From Bdellovibrionales bacterium (GTDB taxonomy: Bacteria > Bdellovibrionota > UBA1018): a stretch of DNA of 64,000 nucleotides. Location: the NCBI GenBank assembly GCA_018266355.1, contig JAFEAP010000023.1, positions 62,001 to 126,000 on the forward strand. Direction: 5' to 3'. A program made the translations under genes and the position numbers. Below are positions 11,762-18,821 of this stretch, piece after piece; the stretch's first letter is position 1, and each line of letters begins with the position of its first letter. The notes below the pieces were generated by a model, which searched no databases, was not told where the DNA came from, and saw only the letters and a list, made by a program, of their open reading frames with translations.

Positions 11762-14211
11762 CCGAATCCGCGTCCGAAGGGGTCACGCTCAAACTCTCGA
11801 TCCGGGATTTCTCCGTGCCGTGTCCCCGCCGCGGATCGATCGACTCGCATTCCGGATACGGACGCCAGGCCCTCGACGGGATCGAGATTCACCAGGAAAT
11901 CCAGAAGCGCCACGCGAAGCTCGATCCCCTCTACGAAGCCGAAGTGAAATCCGGCCATCGTTTCGAGCGCGACGGATACGTCATCGAAGTCGAAGGCCGT
12001 CTCGACGGGATCTTCCGTCACGAGCGTCCGCGGATCGAGGAGATCAAGTCGACGTTCAACCTCTACGAACTTCGCCGCGCGATCGAGGAGGCGGGGACCG
12101 ACCACCCGTATGTCCGGCAGCTGCTCACCTACGGGTATTTCTTCTGGAAGGAAACCGGAGTCGATCCGGAACTCACCCTTCACCTCGTTTCGTCGCGGAA
12201 TCGCGAGACGCTCGATATCCCGTACGCGCTCGACGTCGCGGAATACGAAGTCTGGCTCGAGCTTCGCCTCGCGGAGCTCGCCGAAGAGGCCGCGCGCATC
12301 GAGAAAAGGATCGCGCGCCGGAAAAAGATCGCCGCCGAGTTCCCTTTCCCGTTCGAAAAACCGCGCACCGGCCAGCGCGAACTCGTCGCGACCGTCGAGG
12401 AAGGGTTCGCCGCGCGGAAACACCTGCTCCTCCAAGCTCCGACCGGTCTCGGAAAGACCGTCGGCGTGCTCTATCCGAGTCTGCGCGAAGCGATGGCGCG
12501 CGGGCAGTCGGTCATTTACGTCACCCCGAAGAACTCCCAGCACTCGGTCGCCGAGGACGCGATCGATCGTTTCCAGGAAACCGGCGCGGCCGTGAAAGGT
12601 CTCACCCTGACCGCGAAGACGAAGATTTGCATGAAGGCCGAGCCGCTCTGCAATCCGAGCTACTGCGAGTACGCGAAGGACTACTACACGAAGGTCGCCG
12701 AACAGAAACTCCTCGAACAGCTCGCGAAAAAGAAGCGGCTCTCCGCGAAAACCTTCAAGAAGATGGCCGAGGATTGCGAGGTCTGTCCGTTCCAGCTCCA
12801 GATCGACGCGCTCCCTCAGGCCGACGTCGTGATCGGGGATTATAACCACGTTTTTTCGGCTTATTCGGCGCTCTCGAAACGGCCCGAAATATCGTTCGCG
12901 GAAGAAGGAAAGCCGAATCTCGTCGTCGACGAAGCCCATAATCTCCCGTCGCGCACGATGGACTACTATTCGCCCGCGCTCTCGAGCGGAGCCCTCGACC
13001 GCATGCGCGAGGACATGAAGAAACTCTCGCCGCGGTTCGCGCGTGACGGCGCCGAACTCCTCGACGCCGCGATCCAGATCCTCGTCGATCTGCGTCCGGC
13101 CGACGGAAAACTTCCCGCCCGGATCGATCCGCCGGTCGATCCTTTCATCGAACTCGACGGAAAACTCCGGAACTTCCTGAATTCCTATCTCGAATCCGAC
13201 GCCGAGATCCAACCCCGCGACGTCGTTCTCCGGTTCTGTTTTTACTGGGCCCAGTTCACCGAGATGCTCGAAACGCTCAAGATCGGCGATCACCCCGAAT
13301 TCTTCATCACCTACCAAAACGAGTTCGTCCCGGGCGGCGCCCGCGATTCCGGCAGCGCGACGATCAAGATCACCTGCTGCGACGCCTCGCGGATGATCGC
13401 GCCGAAGTACGCCGAGTACGAGAACGTCGTCGCCTTCTCGGCGACCGTGAAGCCGTTCGAGTATTACGCGAAACTTTCGGGACTCGAGTCCGAGCGGCTC
13501 GAAACCCGCGAATTCGAATCGCCGTTCTCTCCCGAGAATCGGAAGCTCCTCCTGATCCCGCAGATCTCGACGAAGTACTCGGATCGCGAGCGGAATTACG
13601 GGAAGATCGCCGAGACGATCCGCCGCGTGGCCGAGATGAAGAAAGGGAACTACCTCGCGTTCTTCCCGAGTTTCGATTTCATGCGACGGGTGGCGGCGGT
13701 GATGACTCCGCCCGAGGGTTTTCGCATCGTCCAGCAAGAACGCGAAATGCGCGCGGGCGACGTCGAGGACGTGCTGAACGACCTCCGGCTCGCGTGGGAT
13801 CCGACGCTCCTCTTCGCCGTCCAGGGCGGCATCTTCTCCGAAGGCGTCGACTATCCGGGCGAGATGGTGATCGGGGCGTTCGTGATCGGTCCGCCGCTTC
13901 CGAATTTCGACATCGAGCGCGAGACGATGCGGAAGTACTACGACGCGAGTTACGACGGCGAGGGGTTCGAGTACGCGTACTCCTATCCGGCGATGGCGAA
14001 AGCGGTCCAAGCCGCGGGCCGCGTGATCCGTTCGGAGACCGATCGGGGCGTGATCGTGCTCATGGATCGACGGTTCCTCGACGAGAACTATTCGAAGTCG
14101 ATGCCCGGGGATTGGTTCGCCGAGAAGCCGCACGAGCTCGTTTCGCGGGGAATCCTCCGCGACGTGGCCGCGTTCTGGTCGAAGGGCGAAGGCGCCTCGA
14201 CGGAATCTTGA
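11758..14211 (+). CDS. PD-(D/E)XK nuclease domain fused to XPD/Rad3-like Fe-S helicase
   Basis: 817 residues from the GTG at 11758, whose first bases overlap the stop of the preceding gene. Residues 60-130 form a Cas4/RecB-like nuclease site: Asp83 in EGRLDG, Glu95-Ile-Lys97, then Q-x3-Y at 121-125. The helicase has Walker A APTGLGKT (227-234), an Fe-S-type cysteine set (291, 298, 303, 340, 343), DEAH at 391-394, and a C-terminal QAAGRVIRSETDRG arginine-finger motif. XPD-family helicases unwind 5'-3' and need the Fe-S cluster. The nuclease fusion and the exonuclease partner point to DNA end resection or branch repair. A start earlier in the reading frame would lie inside the previous gene and is rejected. 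Confidence 0.9.
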   Translation: MTESASEGVTLKLSIRDFSVPCPRRGSIDSHSGYGRQALDGIEIHQEIQKRHAKLDPLYEAEVKSGHRFERDGYVIEVEGRLDGIFRHERPRIEEIKSTFNLYELRRAIEEAGTDHPYVRQLLTYGYFFWKETGVDPELTLHLVSSRNRETLDIPYALDVAEYEVWLELRLAELAEEAARIEKRIARRKKIAAEFPFPFEKPRTGQRELVATVEEGFAARKHLLLQAPTGLGKTVGVLYPSLREAMARGQSVIYVTPKNSQHSVAEDAIDRFQETGAAVKGLTLTAKTKICMKAEPLCNPSYCEYAKDYYTKVAEQKLLEQLAKKKRLSAKTFKKMAEDCEVCPFQLQIDALPQADVVIGDYNHVFSAYSALSKRPEISFAEEGKPNLVVDEAHNLPSRTMDYYSPALSSGALDRMREDMKKLSPRFARDGAELLDAAIQILVDLRPADGKLPARIDPPVDPFIELDGKLRNFLNSYLESDAEIQPRDVVLRFCFYWAQFTEMLETLKIGDHPEFFITYQNEFVPGGARDSGSATIKITCCDASRMIAPKYAEYENVVAFSATVKPFEYYAKLSGLESERLETREFESPFSPENRKLLLIPQISTKYSDRERNYGKIAETIRRVAEMKKGNYLAFFPSFDFMRRVAAVMTPPEGFRIVQQEREMRAGDVEDVLNDLRLAWDPTLLFAVQGGIFSEGVDYPGEMVIGAFVIGPPLPNFDIERETMRKYYDASYDGEGFEYAYSYPAMAKAVQAAGRVIRSETDRGVIVLMDRRFLDENYSKSMPGDWFAEKPHELVSRGILRDVAAFWSKGEGASTES

Positions 14212-14235
14212 CGCCGCCGTCCCGTTCGCCCGTCG

Positions 14236-14265
14236 TGGACGCTCGGCGTCCGGCCGACATACACT
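14236..14265 (+). promoter_or_regulatory. Candidate sigma-70-type promoter for the acyltransferase operon
   Basis: TGGACG at 14236-14241 and TACACT at 14260-14265 are separated by 18 bases. The -10 box ends seven bases before the ATG at 14273, so the predicted transcript would have almost no leader. An AGAAGAA stretch between them could serve as a weak ribosome site if transcription starts earlier. Confidence 0.4.
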
Positions 14266-14272
14266 AGAAGAA

Positions 14273-15520
14273 ATGATCCGCGCGGGCCTCCAGGAAATCT
14301 TCCGGCGCAAACCGGGACGCTACGAATCGATCGACGGCATCCGCGCGCTCGCGGTGATCTGGGTGATCTTTTTCCATACGCTCTTCGAGTGGGGGAACTT
14401 CGTCTCGTCGGAAGCCTACGAGGCGATCGTGCACTCGCCTTGGAACTGGCTCTGGACGAAGGGCTACCTCGCGATCAATCCCTTCTTCATCATCTCGGGA
14501 TTCCTGATCGGCGATCTCCTGCTGTCCGAGTACGAAAAACGCGGGGGGATCGATCTCCGGGCGTTCTACACGCGCCGGATCTTCCGCCTCGCTCCGGCTT
14601 ACTACCTCGTGCTCGCCGGTTTCGTCGCGTATTGGTTTTACGACCCGACGCTTTATTCACTCCGGACGATCTGGGCGAACGTGCTCTACGTGAACAACTG
14701 GCTTCCGCATCGGAACCAACCGGCGATCTGGACCTGGTCACTCGCCGTCGAGGAGCAGTTCTACATCCTTTGTCCGCTCTTCATTCTTCTCCTCCGGAAG
14801 AAAGGACTTCCCGCGGGCAAGGTGATCCTCGCGCTGATGTTCCTCTCGATCGCGTGGAACTATCGAACCGCCGTCATGAAGGGGCCGTTCAAGGTCCTTT
14901 ACCATCCGGTCGACGACCTCGACGGGTATTTCCGGTTTTTCGATTACACCTACGCGAAAACGACCACGCGGGTGAGCGCGCTCTTGATGGGCGTCGGCTG
15001 CGCGTTCTTGAAACGCGACGGGCGGTGGATGGATCGCCTTTCCTCGCCGGTCGGAACCTTCGCGCTGACGTTCGCGTTTCTCGCGATCAGTTTCGTCTCG
15101 TTCAATCCGGCGTACCTGCCTCCGGGCGGCTCGGTCTCGCCCCCGCTCGTCACCGCGCTCTTCAATCCGCTCTCCGCATTCTCCTTCGCCTGCCTCGTCA
15201 TGCTGCTCCAAACGAAGCGCGGCTTCGGAGCGGCCGCCGATCGGTTCCTCGGCGCGGACGTTTGGTATCCCGTCGCCCAAGTTTCGTACGGACTCTATCT
15301 TCTGCATTGCCCGGTCGTGGACGCGTTTTACAAACTCTTCCCGCCCGGTCCCGAGATCGGCTTCGCTCGCCTGACCCTGAACGCGTGCGCGATCCTGCTC
15401 GCGACGTTCGTCGCGGCGAACGGTTTGAACCTTTTCGTCGAAACGCCGATGCGCAAGCTCGGTTATCGGCTCGCCCGGAGGAAAGCGGAAAATGGACTTC
15501 GCGAATCCCACGTGGCTTGA
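14273..15520 (+). CDS. Acyltransferase 3 family integral membrane O-acyltransferase (OafA/YrhL type)
   Basis: A 415-residue protein with about ten hydrophobic membrane segments. The N-terminal family signature is present: YESIDGIRALAVIWVIFFH, then a long cytosolic or periplasmic loop with a YTRRIFRLAPAYY segment, and SLAVEEQFYILCPLF in the middle. Such enzymes transfer acetyl or other acyl groups to cell-surface polysaccharide, lipid A or peptidoglycan sugars. There is no fused SGNH domain. Its end overlaps the next gene by 29 nt, so it is co-translated with a fatty-acid-hydroxylase-type enzyme; a shared role in envelope lipid or glycan modification is a fair inference. Confidence 0.9.
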   Translation: MIRAGLQEIFRRKPGRYESIDGIRALAVIWVIFFHTLFEWGNFVSSEAYEAIVHSPWNWLWTKGYLAINPFFIISGFLIGDLLLSEYEKRGGIDLRAFYTRRIFRLAPAYYLVLAGFVAYWFYDPTLYSLRTIWANVLYVNNWLPHRNQPAIWTWSLAVEEQFYILCPLFILLLRKKGLPAGKVILALMFLSIAWNYRTAVMKGPFKVLYHPVDDLDGYFRFFDYTYAKTTTRVSALLMGVGCAFLKRDGRWMDRLSSPVGTFALTFAFLAISFVSFNPAYLPPGGSVSPPLVTALFNPLSAFSFACLVMLLQTKRGFGAAADRFLGADVWYPVAQVSYGLYLLHCPVVDAFYKLFPPGPEIGFARLTLNACAILLATFVAANGLNLFVETPMRKLGYRLARRKAENGLRESHVA

Positions 15521-16235
15521 GTATTACGTCGGCACCACGCTTTTTCAGTGTGTCCGCTACGTCATCCTTTGCGGCGGGTTCTATTACCTGTTTTGGGTCG
15601 TCCTGCGGGAATGGACGATCCGGAGACGCGTGCACCCCGACGACCACGCGCGCGCGGACCTGATCCGAGAGGCGAAGGATTCGTTCTGGTTTTTCATCTG
15701 GACCTCGATTCCGATCACGCTCACGCTCGCTCCGGAGTTTCGCGTCCATTCGCGGCTCTACCTCGACGTCCGCGCGTACCCCCTTTATTGGCTGCCGATC
15801 TCGTTCTTGCTTCTCGTTTTCGGCCAGGACGCCTACTTTTATTGGGTCCATCGGATCTTGCACACGAAGTGGCTCTTCAAGCACGTCCACGGCGTCCACC
15901 ACAAATCGCTGAATCCGAACCCGCTCACCGCCTTCGCGATGCACCCCGTGGAAGGCTTGTTCCTGATGGGCTTCATCTTCGGATTCGTCTGGTGCGTCCC
16001 GACGAATCTCTACGTCTTCAGTCTCTTCCAAGTCGTTTCGATGGCCCTGAACATCAACGGGCACTTCGGAGCCGAGTTCCAACCCGAGTCCTGGAAGCGC
16101 GTTCCCGTGATCAAACACCTGAACCGCGCGACCCACCACACGAACCACCATCGCTTTTTCACCGTGAACTACGGGCTCTATTTCACGCTCTGGGACCGGT
16201 GGATGAAAACCTTTCGGGAGAACGCCGGAAAATGA
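15492..16235 (+). CDS. Sterol desaturase / fatty acid hydroxylase superfamily membrane di-iron enzyme
   Basis: A 247-residue membrane protein with the superfamily histidine boxes: YWVHRILH, then HVHGVHHKS, and near the C terminus THHTNHHRF, with an additional His in NINGHFG. These eight or so histidines bind two irons in related enzymes that hydroxylate or desaturate lipids using O2. Four hydrophobic segments flank the boxes as expected. It sits between the acyltransferase (29 nt overlap) and a GST (ATGA overlap), suggesting one transcript and possibly envelope lipid tailoring. The substrate is not predictable; bacterial homologues act on fatty acids, carotenoids or hopanoid-like lipids. Confidence 0.88.
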   Translation: MDFANPTWLEYYVGTTLFQCVRYVILCGGFYYLFWVVLREWTIRRRVHPDDHARADLIREAKDSFWFFIWTSIPITLTLAPEFRVHSRLYLDVRAYPLYWLPISFLLLVFGQDAYFYWVHRILHTKWLFKHVHGVHHKSLNPNPLTAFAMHPVEGLFLMGFIFGFVWCVPTNLYVFSLFQVVSMALNINGHFGAEFQPESWKRVPVIKHLNRATHHTNHHRFFTVNYGLYFTLWDRWMKTFRENAGK

Positions 16236-16888
16236 CCGCTCCGTACCGACTGCTCGCTTCGCCCGGGACCGGATCCGCGATCGTCGAATGCATGCTCGTG
16301 CTTCGCGGCCTGCCTTACGTGATCGAAGACTTCGCCTACGACCGAGTCCTCGCCGGTGATCCGGCGCTGATGGCGAAGAACCCGCTCTCCGAGGTTCCGG
16401 CGCTCGTCCTGCCCGACGGAACGCTCATGACCGAGAGCGCGGCGATGCTGATTTACCTCGACGAGATCGTGCGCGAAGGAACGCTCCTACGCGACCGCCT
16501 CGTGCCGCCGGCCGGGACGCCGGAGCGCGCGCGGATCTACCGGTGGACGCTCTTCCTCGCGGCGACGCTTTATCCGACGTTCACCTACGGTGACGATCCG
16601 GAGCGATGGGTCGCGGGGGCCGAGACGGGCGAGGAGCTCCGGAAGCGCACGGACGCGTATCGCGAAGAGCTTTGGGGTATGGTCGAGCGCGAGGCGTCGC
16701 CGGGACCTTACTGGATGGGCGATCAACTCACCTTGGTCGATCTCTATATCGGCGTGATGGCGTACTGGCGGCCCGGGAAGAAGTGGTTCGCGGCGAACGC
16801 GCCGAAGCTCACTCGGATCGCGGCGAACGTCGCGAGCCACCCGAAGCTCGCGGGGGTCTGGGCGCGGAATTTCCGTGTCGGCCAGTAG
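16232..16888 (+). CDS. Glutathione S-transferase-like protein
   Basis: 218 residues from the ATG at 16232, overlapping the preceding stop as ATGA. The thioredoxin-fold half has LASPGTGSAIVECMLVLRGLPY at the start, with the cis-Pro site in SEVPALVLPDG and the gamma-glutamyl-binding Glu-Ser in LMTESAAMLIYL. The C-terminal all-helical domain contains the usual N-capping-like D in LTLVDLYIGV. The expected catalytic Tyr/Ser region near residue 10 has SPGTGS. It probably conjugates or isomerises a small electrophile with glutathione or acts as a stress protein. Co-transcription with lipid-modifying genes may indicate detoxification of oxidised lipids, which is speculative. Confidence 0.9.
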   Translation: MTAPYRLLASPGTGSAIVECMLVLRGLPYVIEDFAYDRVLAGDPALMAKNPLSEVPALVLPDGTLMTESAAMLIYLDEIVREGTLLRDRLVPPAGTPERARIYRWTLFLAATLYPTFTYGDDPERWVAGAETGEELRKRTDAYREELWGMVEREASPGPYWMGDQLTLVDLYIGVMAYWRPGKKWFAANAPKLTRIAANVASHPKLAGVWARNFRVGQ

Positions 16889-16915
16889 GTTCGTGCGCGG
16901 ATGGGCGGGCTTCAA

Positions 16916-16937
16916 ACCTTCAGCGTAAGCTGAAGGT
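16916..16937. terminator. Stem-loop between convergent GST and small secreted gene
   Basis: Arms 16916-16924 and 16929-16937 are a perfect 9-bp inverted repeat around a GTAA tetraloop. It is located between two convergent genes. No clear T tract follows on either strand, so termination strength is uncertain. Confidence 0.5.
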
Positions 16938-16982
16938 GACCCGACCGCAGCCGCGCGAACTGTTCTAGTCGAGAAGGTGAAC

Positions 16983-17255
16983 TTAGAAGCCGGCCTTCGC
17001 GTCGAGATCGCGGCTCTCCGCGGCCATCTCGTCGATCTCGTTGAGCGCGTCGCAGAGATGCGGGCAAGCCTCTTCCGAGATCTCTTCCGGGGCGTGGGTT
17101 TCGTAGTTCGTGCCATGCACGACCTCGCACCCGTTGTACGCGCCGTTATCTCCCCGCATCGGCGCCGCCGCGCACTCGCCCGCGAGCGCCGACCCGAAGG
17201 AGAGCGACGCGAGAAGCGTGAGGGTGAAAAGCGCGATGAGGCGGGCGCGGTTCAT
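16983..17255 (-). CDS. Small secreted cysteine-containing protein, paralogue A
   Basis: 90 residues: a signal peptide (hydrophobic stretch to about residue 24, cleavage after GSALA) and a mature part of about 65 residues. The mature part has Cys in GECAAAP, GAYNGCEVV and EACPHLCDAL, four in total, compatible with two disulfides. The pattern D-x-GAY-x-GC-x-V...C-x2-x-C is shared with the gene directly upstream, so the two are tandem paralogues. It ends in an acidic helix. I do not recognise the family; it is most likely periplasmic or secreted. It lies 15 bp downstream of its paralogue. Confidence 0.6.
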   Translation of the reverse strand: MNRARLIALFTLTLLASLSFGSALAGECAAAPMRGDNGAYNGCEVVHGTNYETHAPEEISEEACPHLCDALNEIDEMAAESRDLDAKAGF

Positions 17256-17270
17256 GGACGTCGGACTCCG

Positions 17271-17579
17271 TTACTGGCGAACGCCGAGAAGGTCCGCCTT
17301 CGCGGATTCCTTGCCGCGGGAAGCCCCGCCGACTTCGGCCATGATCGAACAAACTTGGGAGCAGCCTTCGGGGGACGATTGCGCCGCCGAGACCGTGAAT
17401 TCGCGGTTGCCCATCTTCACGACGCAGCCGGCGTAGGCTCCGTCGGAAGATTTCCGGGCTTCGGCGGTGCAGCCGGCGGCCGCGTTCGCGTCGGAGGCGA
17501 GACCCGCTCCGATGAGAAGAAGACCGAGCAGAGCGATCGAGAGAGCACGGAGACGATTCGTGTGGATTGCGTATCCCAT
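17271..17579 (-). CDS. Small secreted cysteine-containing protein, paralogue B
   Basis: 102 residues with a clear signal peptide (LLGLLLIGAGLASDANA, cleavage near residue 34). The mature part has the same spacing of features as its neighbour: a first Cys, DGAYAGCVVKMG, then EGCSQVCSIM. A good AGAAAGAGG ribosome site precedes the ATG. The two paralogues are 15 bp apart and surely one transcript. Function unknown; disulfide-stabilised periplasmic factors are the simplest reading. Confidence 0.62.
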   Translation of the reverse strand: MGYAIHTNRLRALSIALLGLLLIGAGLASDANAAAGCTAEARKSSDGAYAGCVVKMGNREFTVSAAQSSPEGCSQVCSIMAEVGGASRGKESAKADLLGVRQ

Positions 17580-17712
17580 GCCTCTTTCTTATTCGAGAAA
17601 GATGCCGTGACACACCCCCCGGTTAAACGCGCGAAACTCGGGGCGAAAGTTCCGTGAGTCGCACGCGACCCATGATGAAGCTCTCGACAGTGACCCTTTT
17701 CGTCGGTGCGCA

Positions 17713-17735
17713 AACCGCCGTAAACAAAGGCGGTT
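17713..17735 (-). terminator. 7-bp stem-loop overlapping a stop codon
   Basis: Arms 17713-17719 and 17729-17735 are perfect complements around a 9-base loop. The structure overlaps the stop codon at the end of the eight-gene minus-strand operon, in the place expected for its terminator. The downstream T content on the minus strand is low. Confidence 0.4.
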
Positions 17736-18396
17736 AATCGCCCTTCGCGTTTAAAATCGAGAGGACGTCCGCGAATTCCCAGTCCCGAATCGTCCGCCCG
17801 CTCGCCCGCGCGGCTCGCCGGAGGCTCCGGAGGCCCTCCGCGCGTCGGTCGAGGACGGCGTGGGCCGCCGCCTCTATATAATGAGGAAAGTAATACTTCT
17901 CGCGGGAGAGGTCATAGCGCTTCCAGGCCGCGAGCGACGTGCGGGCCCATCCCGTCGCCCTCGCCTTTCCGGATTGTTTCCGGCGAAGCGCCTCGAGGCC
18001 CCCGCCGATGCCGACCGCGTAATGACCCTGGCGGTCCCCGCGCGCGGCGAGCCTCCGGCCGAAGCGCACCATGCCCGGGAAATCCTCGCGCTGGTAATAG
18101 TAGTTCAGGCAGATCCCGAATCGCGTCTTCGGTTGCTCGCCCGCGAGCGAACGTAGGAGCGGCTTCAGGATCGCGATCGCCTCGCGCTTCAGTTTTTTCT
18201 TTCGCGCCGGCGGCAGTTCGTCGGCCCAGTCGCCGAGGATCTTCGCGTATTGGAAACGGCAGAACGCTTCGCGCGGATACCGCTTCAGGGCGGCCCGCGC
18301 GACGGGTAGCGCGCGCCGGTAATCGCCCCGGTGGGTGTAGCGCGCGATTTCGGCGCCGATTTTCTCTTTCCACTCGGTCGTCGGGCGCTCGCGCAT
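17734..18396 (-). CDS. Helical (TPR-like) protein of unknown function
   Basis: 220 residues from the ATG at 18396, which overlaps the stop of the upstream gene (TGATG). The sequence is Arg/Lys-rich with repeated helical segments such as DYRRALPVARAALKRYP and PHYIEAAAHAVLDRRAEGL, resembling a degenerate TPR solenoid. A very basic PPARKKKLKREA patch lies near residue 70. No signal peptide or membrane segment is present, so it should be cytoplasmic. It is the last gene of a tightly coupled operon after an ABC-F protein and a YkgJ-type cysteine protein. I cannot assign a function. Confidence 0.65.
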   Translation of the reverse strand: MRERPTTEWKEKIGAEIARYTHRGDYRRALPVARAALKRYPREAFCRFQYAKILGDWADELPPARKKKLKREAIAILKPLLRSLAGEQPKTRFGICLNYYYQREDFPGMVRFGRRLAARGDRQGHYAVGIGGGLEALRRKQSGKARATGWARTSLAAWKRYDLSREKYYFPHYIEAAAHAVLDRRAEGLRSLRRAARASGRTIRDWEFADVLSILNAKGD

Positions 18397-18821
18397 CACG
18401 ATTTGCTCCGCATGATCTTTTCGATCTCCTCGGGAGAGTGGAGTTTGCCCTTGCCGACGCCCGGACAGAAGCTCTTCACGTCGCGGTTCCAAGCCCGCGC
18501 GTTCAGGTTTTCCGGCCAGAAGGGCCAGCTCCGGCACTGCGCGGGTCGCGCCTCGTAAACCGAGCAGCGCTTTCCGCGGAGGAACGCGCAGTCGGCTTCG
18601 GGATTCTTCAGGTGCACGTGCCCGTCGGTCGTTTCGCAGTGTTCGCGCTGGAATCGCGCGACGGTCAAACCGAAAAACTTCGCGAATCTCTTCCGGTCGT
18701 CGGTCGTCAGGTAGACGTAACCGTAGGCGCCTCGCGAAGTGCAGCACTTTCCGGAGCCTTGGCATTCGAAACGAAGGCCTTCGGCGTAGAATTTCGGATC
18801 CGCTCCGTCCGTCGAGGTCAT
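18396..18821 (-). CDS. YkgJ-family cysteine cluster (putative Fe-S or zinc-binding) protein
   Basis: 141 residues from the ATG at 18821, one base of which overlaps the ABC-F stop (TGATG). The family pattern is intact: FECQGSGKCC near residue 15, then DCAFL, RCSVYEARPAQCRSWPFWP and a final Cys in SFCPGVG. YkgJ proteins bind a metal or Fe-S centre through these cysteines; their job is unknown, and some have been linked to flagellar lysine methylation (FliB-like) in other bacteria. It has a relative in this window at 33324-33716. Translational coupling with the ABC-F ATPase may hint at translation-related work, but this is weak. Confidence 0.85.
   Translation of the reverse strand: MTSTDGADPKFYAEGLRFECQGSGKCCTSRGAYGYVYLTTDDRKRFAKFFGLTVARFQREHCETTDGHVHLKNPEADCAFLRGKRCSVYEARPAQCRSWPFWPENLNARAWNRDVKSFCPGVGKGKLHSPEEIEKIMRSKS

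Noticed and set aside
10658-14211. Assigning the pair to the ligase-associated Lhr repair operon
   Set aside because: No ATP-dependent ligase or Lhr helicase is present; the helicase is XPD-type with an Fe-S cysteine set.
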